NCBI GenBank assembly: GCA_030706745.1
Contig: JAUZNX010000002.1
Location: forward strand, 434,001-498,000
DNA length: 64,000 nt
Origin: Bacteroidota bacterium
GTDB lineage: Bacteria > Bacteroidota > Ignavibacteria > Palsa-1295
Direction: 5' to 3'
The notes beneath the pieces were generated by a model. The model did not search any database. It saw only the letters and a program-made list of their open reading frames with translations, and had not been told where the DNA came from. A program made the position numbers and the translations under genes. The first letter of the stretch is position 1, and each line of letters opens with the position of its first letter. Below are positions 61,084-64,000 of this stretch, piece by piece.

Positions 61084-64000
61084 ATGCGGCGGTCAATTTT
61101 TCTCGCGTTCGTTCTGCAGTGCTTAGCTTCTCTTGTCGCGGTGAGTGCGATGGCGCAGTGGAGCGTCGTTGCGCCGAATATCGGCGGCCGGTGGGATTAT
61201 TCTCTTACCGCCGGAGGTATGCTGAAGAGCACCGGCGGCGCCATCTGGGCCGGCAATAAGACACTCAATGTAAGCACCGATCAAGGCCTGACCTGGTCCG
61301 GTGCGAATACACCGACATTGACCCCACTGGATGTCCTCGCCGACATTGATTTCTTCGATGCCCGATTTGGAGTGCTTGCGATTTTTGGATATGTCGGAGG
61401 TAACGCAAGCGGCCTATATCTTACGACGGACAGGGGCACCTCATGGTCGAAGATCTACACGGGTGGAGTCGTTGCCGTTACATTTGGTTCGACGGCGAAC
61501 GACATTATCGCAAATAGCTCCGGAGGAATCGTTTACACCCATGATGGCGGCATTACGTGGGGGACATCGCCAATCGGTAGTGTGAATCTGGCGAAGTGGA
61601 AAGGGTCGCTTTATACTCTGACGCAAATCGCCAATACCAACAGCGCCTGTCTTTCTGTCTCACATGATGATGGCACGAGCTGGACAAATATGCCGGGAAG
61701 TATCGCGCATTGGGATGCGTATTCTCTGGACTTCCTCGATTGTGCGAATCGGGTTGTGCTTCCGGATGAAGAATTCTTTGGGCTCGGGCCGCGATCGAGT
61801 ATCTTTATGTCGAATGACGGGGGTATTTCATGGAACGCAGCCTTTACCAATACGATGTTCCGTTTCTATATCGCGGGTTCGGTTGCGCATGCTACTCGCG
61901 CGATTTATTGTCCAACACTCTTTGATGGTGTGCTCCGGTCGGTCGATTTTGGTGCGACCTGGTCCCTGATTGGCGGTCCCAACTGCGGAGCGGATAGCCG
62001 TACTATCGTCGCGCTCGATGATAATACTGTGGTTGCCATGGATAGTGGCGGTTCGATCTGGCGGACGACCAATAGTGGGGGAAGTTGGGTCACTGCGAAT
62101 CAAGGGACGTGGCAGGCGGACTTCACAGATTCTATGCTGTTCAATAAGGATACACTATCGCATTGTGATAGTGCAGTCGCACGGTCGGATTATATTTTCG
62201 CTTCTGCTTGCGACGCATCGAGAATAACCAGTCAGGGGATTACGGGACCTGATGCTCAATATTTTCAGATTCTTTCGGGGCTGCCCTACGCTGTAACCGG
62301 AAAAGATTCGATCATCATCTCATTCCATGCCGATTCCGCTCGGGATTACCATGCGACGTTCGTTGCAACAGTCGGAGGCAGGACGATTACAGTCGCCCTG
62401 TCGGGGCATGGCCGCAACGAATCCCGGCAACTGTCATTTCAGCCAGGGTCACGCCTGGCATTCGATACGATCAGTCCCTGCTCACCGGCGGAGTGGAAGT
62501 CATTTCTAATGCTATCCAAATTCTGTTCGCCGTGGCGGATCGATTCCGCGAGAATCGGCGGCAAGGATGCGGCGTATTTCTCTCTCGGTGAGCTTGACTC
62601 TCTTTTGACCGGCCGTGATTCGCTCGCCATCTCGTTTCTGCCTGATACCAGCCGCACATATCACGCGACACTGGAACTGGTACTCGATGATGGTACGCGG
62701 AAGACTCTAACACTTTCGGGCGTTGGGCAAATGACTTCGGCAAGGATTTCTTCGCTGCCGGTTTCGCCGTTACTTTTTGATTCCGTCTCAGTGTGCGATG
62801 AGCCGTCAACTCGAACGATCACATTGAGCGATTCTGCTTGCCTGAAGCATTCTATTGCTCGCGCGCAGATTGTGGGTGCAGATTCACTGGTGTTCCGGCT
62901 TGATTCAGGGTTCGATGCCGGCAGCGGATTTCCTGATTCTGGTGTCGTTGAATTTACCGGCGATAGCCTGCGTGCATATTATGGCACGTTGCGCGTGACG
63001 CTTGATGATAGCAGTATATTCGATGTTGAATTAAATGGCAATGGCAAGCCCGTTCAACGCGCGCTTCGGATTGCCGGACTTCCTGTATTTCCCGATTCTC
63101 TCTCGCTTTGTGATAGTGAGCGCACGGCGTGGCTGGTGCTCCGCGATAGTTCGTGTACGCCATGGCCAGTTGTGAGCGAGTCGCTTACCGATTCGATTCA
63201 CTTCCAGATTATCCAACCTCTCAGAGCACAACTCACCGGCCTCGATTCGATCCTCATCTCATTCCATGCGGATACGTTGCTCGATTATCAGACTGTGTTA
63301 TCCGTCAACCTTGGCGATACTATATTGCGCCTACCAGTTGCCGCGTTCGGCAAGCGAATTCAGCGGCGCCTGAGCTTTGCTCCTTCGACACTCTTCAGCC
63401 ACGATACGGTCTCGATCTGTGGGCAGCCGGTCACGCAGCAAGTGGCCGTTCGCGATAGCTCGTGCCTTCCCTGGAGCGTGGCAAGCTATTCCTGGAGCGG
63501 TGCAGACAGTTCATACTATCACATCGAGTCACTCCTTCCAACGCCGCTCACCGGATTCGATACGTTGACCGTTCGGTTCATGCCCGATGCGGGCAGGGCA
63601 TATCCGGCTGAGTGTGATATTCAACTTAGCGATGGGACTCGCATCCCGATTCAGTTCGCTGGGGTGGGACGGGGCTATTCAACCGTCTCCCTGGCCAGTG
63701 CCGATCTCCGAGCCGATACCATTGGTGCGGATGTCTTTGTGCCGATCGTGCTCAATCATGTTGGCGCATTGCCGGCGATGGACTGTTATCTAACGTATGA
63801 TACATCGGTGCTGACATTCATGGGCACTGCGTCGCAGCCTGGCCATACGATGTTGTATCAGCAGATTGCGGGGCATCTTCGCGTTACGATTGATTCGACG
63901 CGAACCGAGAGCGATAATCTGATCGGATATCTGCGCTTTTCGTACTTCCTCGGCAAAGATTCCTGCACGACAATTTCGCTCGATTCGCTCTCGCTACCAC
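61084..64000 (+). CDS. Large secreted protein: Asp-box domain, tandem Ig-like repeats, cohesin-like domain (3' end outside window)
   Basis: Open for 972 codons from ATG 61084 to the right edge, no stop. Signal peptide MRRSIFLAFVLQCLASLVAV ... AMAQ. First ~340 residues are Asp-box repeats (STDQGLTWSG, TTDRGTSWSK, THDGGITWG, SNDGGISWN, TTNSGGSWV). Then about five repeats of ~100 residues with the pattern 'DSILISFHADxxxDYxA' and 'CxPWxV' (for example DSSCTPWPVVSESL and DSSCLPWSVASYSW), an ASH-like beta-sandwich. It ends in the window with VPIVLNHVGALPAMDCYLTY and TSVLTFMG, a cohesin-like domain. A T9SS domain probably follows outside, as in the 1-1066 gene. Confidence 0.85.
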   Translation, partial: MRRSIFLAFVLQCLASLVAVSAMAQWSVVAPNIGGRWDYSLTAGGMLKSTGGAIWAGNKTLNVSTDQGLTWSGANTPTLTPLDVLADIDFFDARFGVLAIFGYVGGNASGLYLTTDRGTSWSKIYTGGVVAVTFGSTANDIIANSSGGIVYTHDGGITWGTSPIGSVNLAKWKGSLYTLTQIANTNSACLSVSHDDGTSWTNMPGSIAHWDAYSLDFLDCANRVVLPDEEFFGLGPRSSIFMSNDGGISWNAAFTNTMFRFYIAGSVAHATRAIYCPTLFDGVLRSVDFGATWSLIGGPNCGADSRTIVALDDNTVVAMDSGGSIWRTTNSGGSWVTANQGTWQADFTDSMLFNKDTLSHCDSAVARSDYIFASACDASRITSQGITGPDAQYFQILSGLPYAVTGKDSIIISFHADSARDYHATFVATVGGRTITVALSGHGRNESRQLSFQPGSRLAFDTISPCSPAEWKSFLMLSKFCSPWRIDSARIGGKDAAYFSLGELDSLLTGRDSLAISFLPDTSRTYHATLELVLDDGTRKTLTLSGVGQMTSARISSLPVSPLLFDSVSVCDEPSTRTITLSDSACLKHSIARAQIVGADSLVFRLDSGFDAGSGFPDSGVVEFTGDSLRAYYGTLRVTLDDSSIFDVELNGNGKPVQRALRIAGLPVFPDSLSLCDSERTAWLVLRDSSCTPWPVVSESLTDSIHFQIIQPLRAQLTGLDSILISFHADTLLDYQTVLSVNLGDTILRLPVAAFGKRIQRRLSFAPSTLFSHDTVSICGQPVTQQVAVRDSSCLPWSVASYSWSGADSSYYHIESLLPTPLTGFDTLTVRFMPDAGRAYPAECDIQLSDGTRIPIQFAGVGRGYSTVSLASADLRADTIGADVFVPIVLNHVGALPAMDCYLTYDTSVLTFMGTASQPGHTMLYQQIAGHLRVTIDSTRTESDNLIGYLRFSYFLGKDSCTTISLDSLSLP

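Overview
The window looks like a chromosomal piece of a mid-GC bacterium of the Bacteroidota/Chlorobiota (FCB) group, perhaps of the Kapabacteria or Ignavibacteria kind. At least seven large secreted proteins end in a type IX secretion (T9SS, Por) C-terminal sorting domain, recognisable by a YPNP/HPNP start, a 'VxDxLGRE'-type middle and a 'LPAGxYxLRI' end. prfB carries the classical +1 frameshift, and the housekeeping genes have FCB-like neighbours. The phylum is inferred from protein style only. No IS element, prophage or CRISPR array was recognised.

Layout. 1-1066: C-terminal end of a T9SS cargo protein. 1206-3403: a stand-alone half-length ClpB (M-domain plus second AAA+ domain) translationally coupled to an alpha/beta hydrolase. 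3459-8857: two tandem Asp-box (BNR) T9SS paralogues. 8994-10805: a GT-C type membrane glycosyltransferase with a TPR-like tail. 11045-15722: a minus-strand run of three secreted or surface genes (BNR/T9SS, GH16-like, and a tail-fibre-like gene cut by an in-frame TAA). 15855-17948: an XRE regulator, a small unknown protein, a BtuF-like protein, rpsR and rpmB. 18003-25823: an envelope glycan locus (three GT9 enzymes, an MsbA-like ABC exporter, an FkbM-like methyltransferase, a convergent GT4). 26028-30766: a molybdenum cofactor locus (tauE-like, moeA, fused moaC-moaB, moaA; divergent moaD and moaE), followed by tRNA-Leu(UAA). 31073-38262: outer-membrane barrels, a TlpA-like thioredoxin, lipoproteins and a TPR protein. 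38265-42297: minus-strand rplO-secY-map-prfB. 42480-47096: a SnoaL-like protein, small secreted proteins, a T9SS protein and a hydrolase. 47299-53657: two RCC1-repeat T9SS paralogues. 53951-61000: an RRM protein, a VOC protein, two paralogous envelope proteins, a GT-C enzyme, an acyltransferase and MltG. 61084-64000: the N-terminal part of another BNR/Ig-like/cohesin-like secreted protein running off the window.

How it fits together. Much of the coding capacity goes into surface display (T9SS cargo and outer-membrane barrels) and into building the glycan envelope (GT9/GT4/GT-C, MsbA-like exporter, acyltransferase, MltG). Essential translation and secretion genes are interspersed in small operons.

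The most unusual structure is not a protein. A recurring set of degenerate 7-bp-period repeats (heptad arrays), often arranged as inverted arms, sits on gene ends. These arrays supply the stop codons of moaE and rplO, a candidate start codon at 55890 and an internal loop of the TauE-like protein. A 40-bp near-perfect inverted repeat between map and secY, and a GC-rich palindromic element found both between genes and in-frame inside a T9SS sorting domain, add to this picture of mobile or expanding small repeats. The other main points are the NBD2-only ClpB, the RF2 SPF-to-SPY change, and the in-frame TAA in the tail-fibre-like gene.
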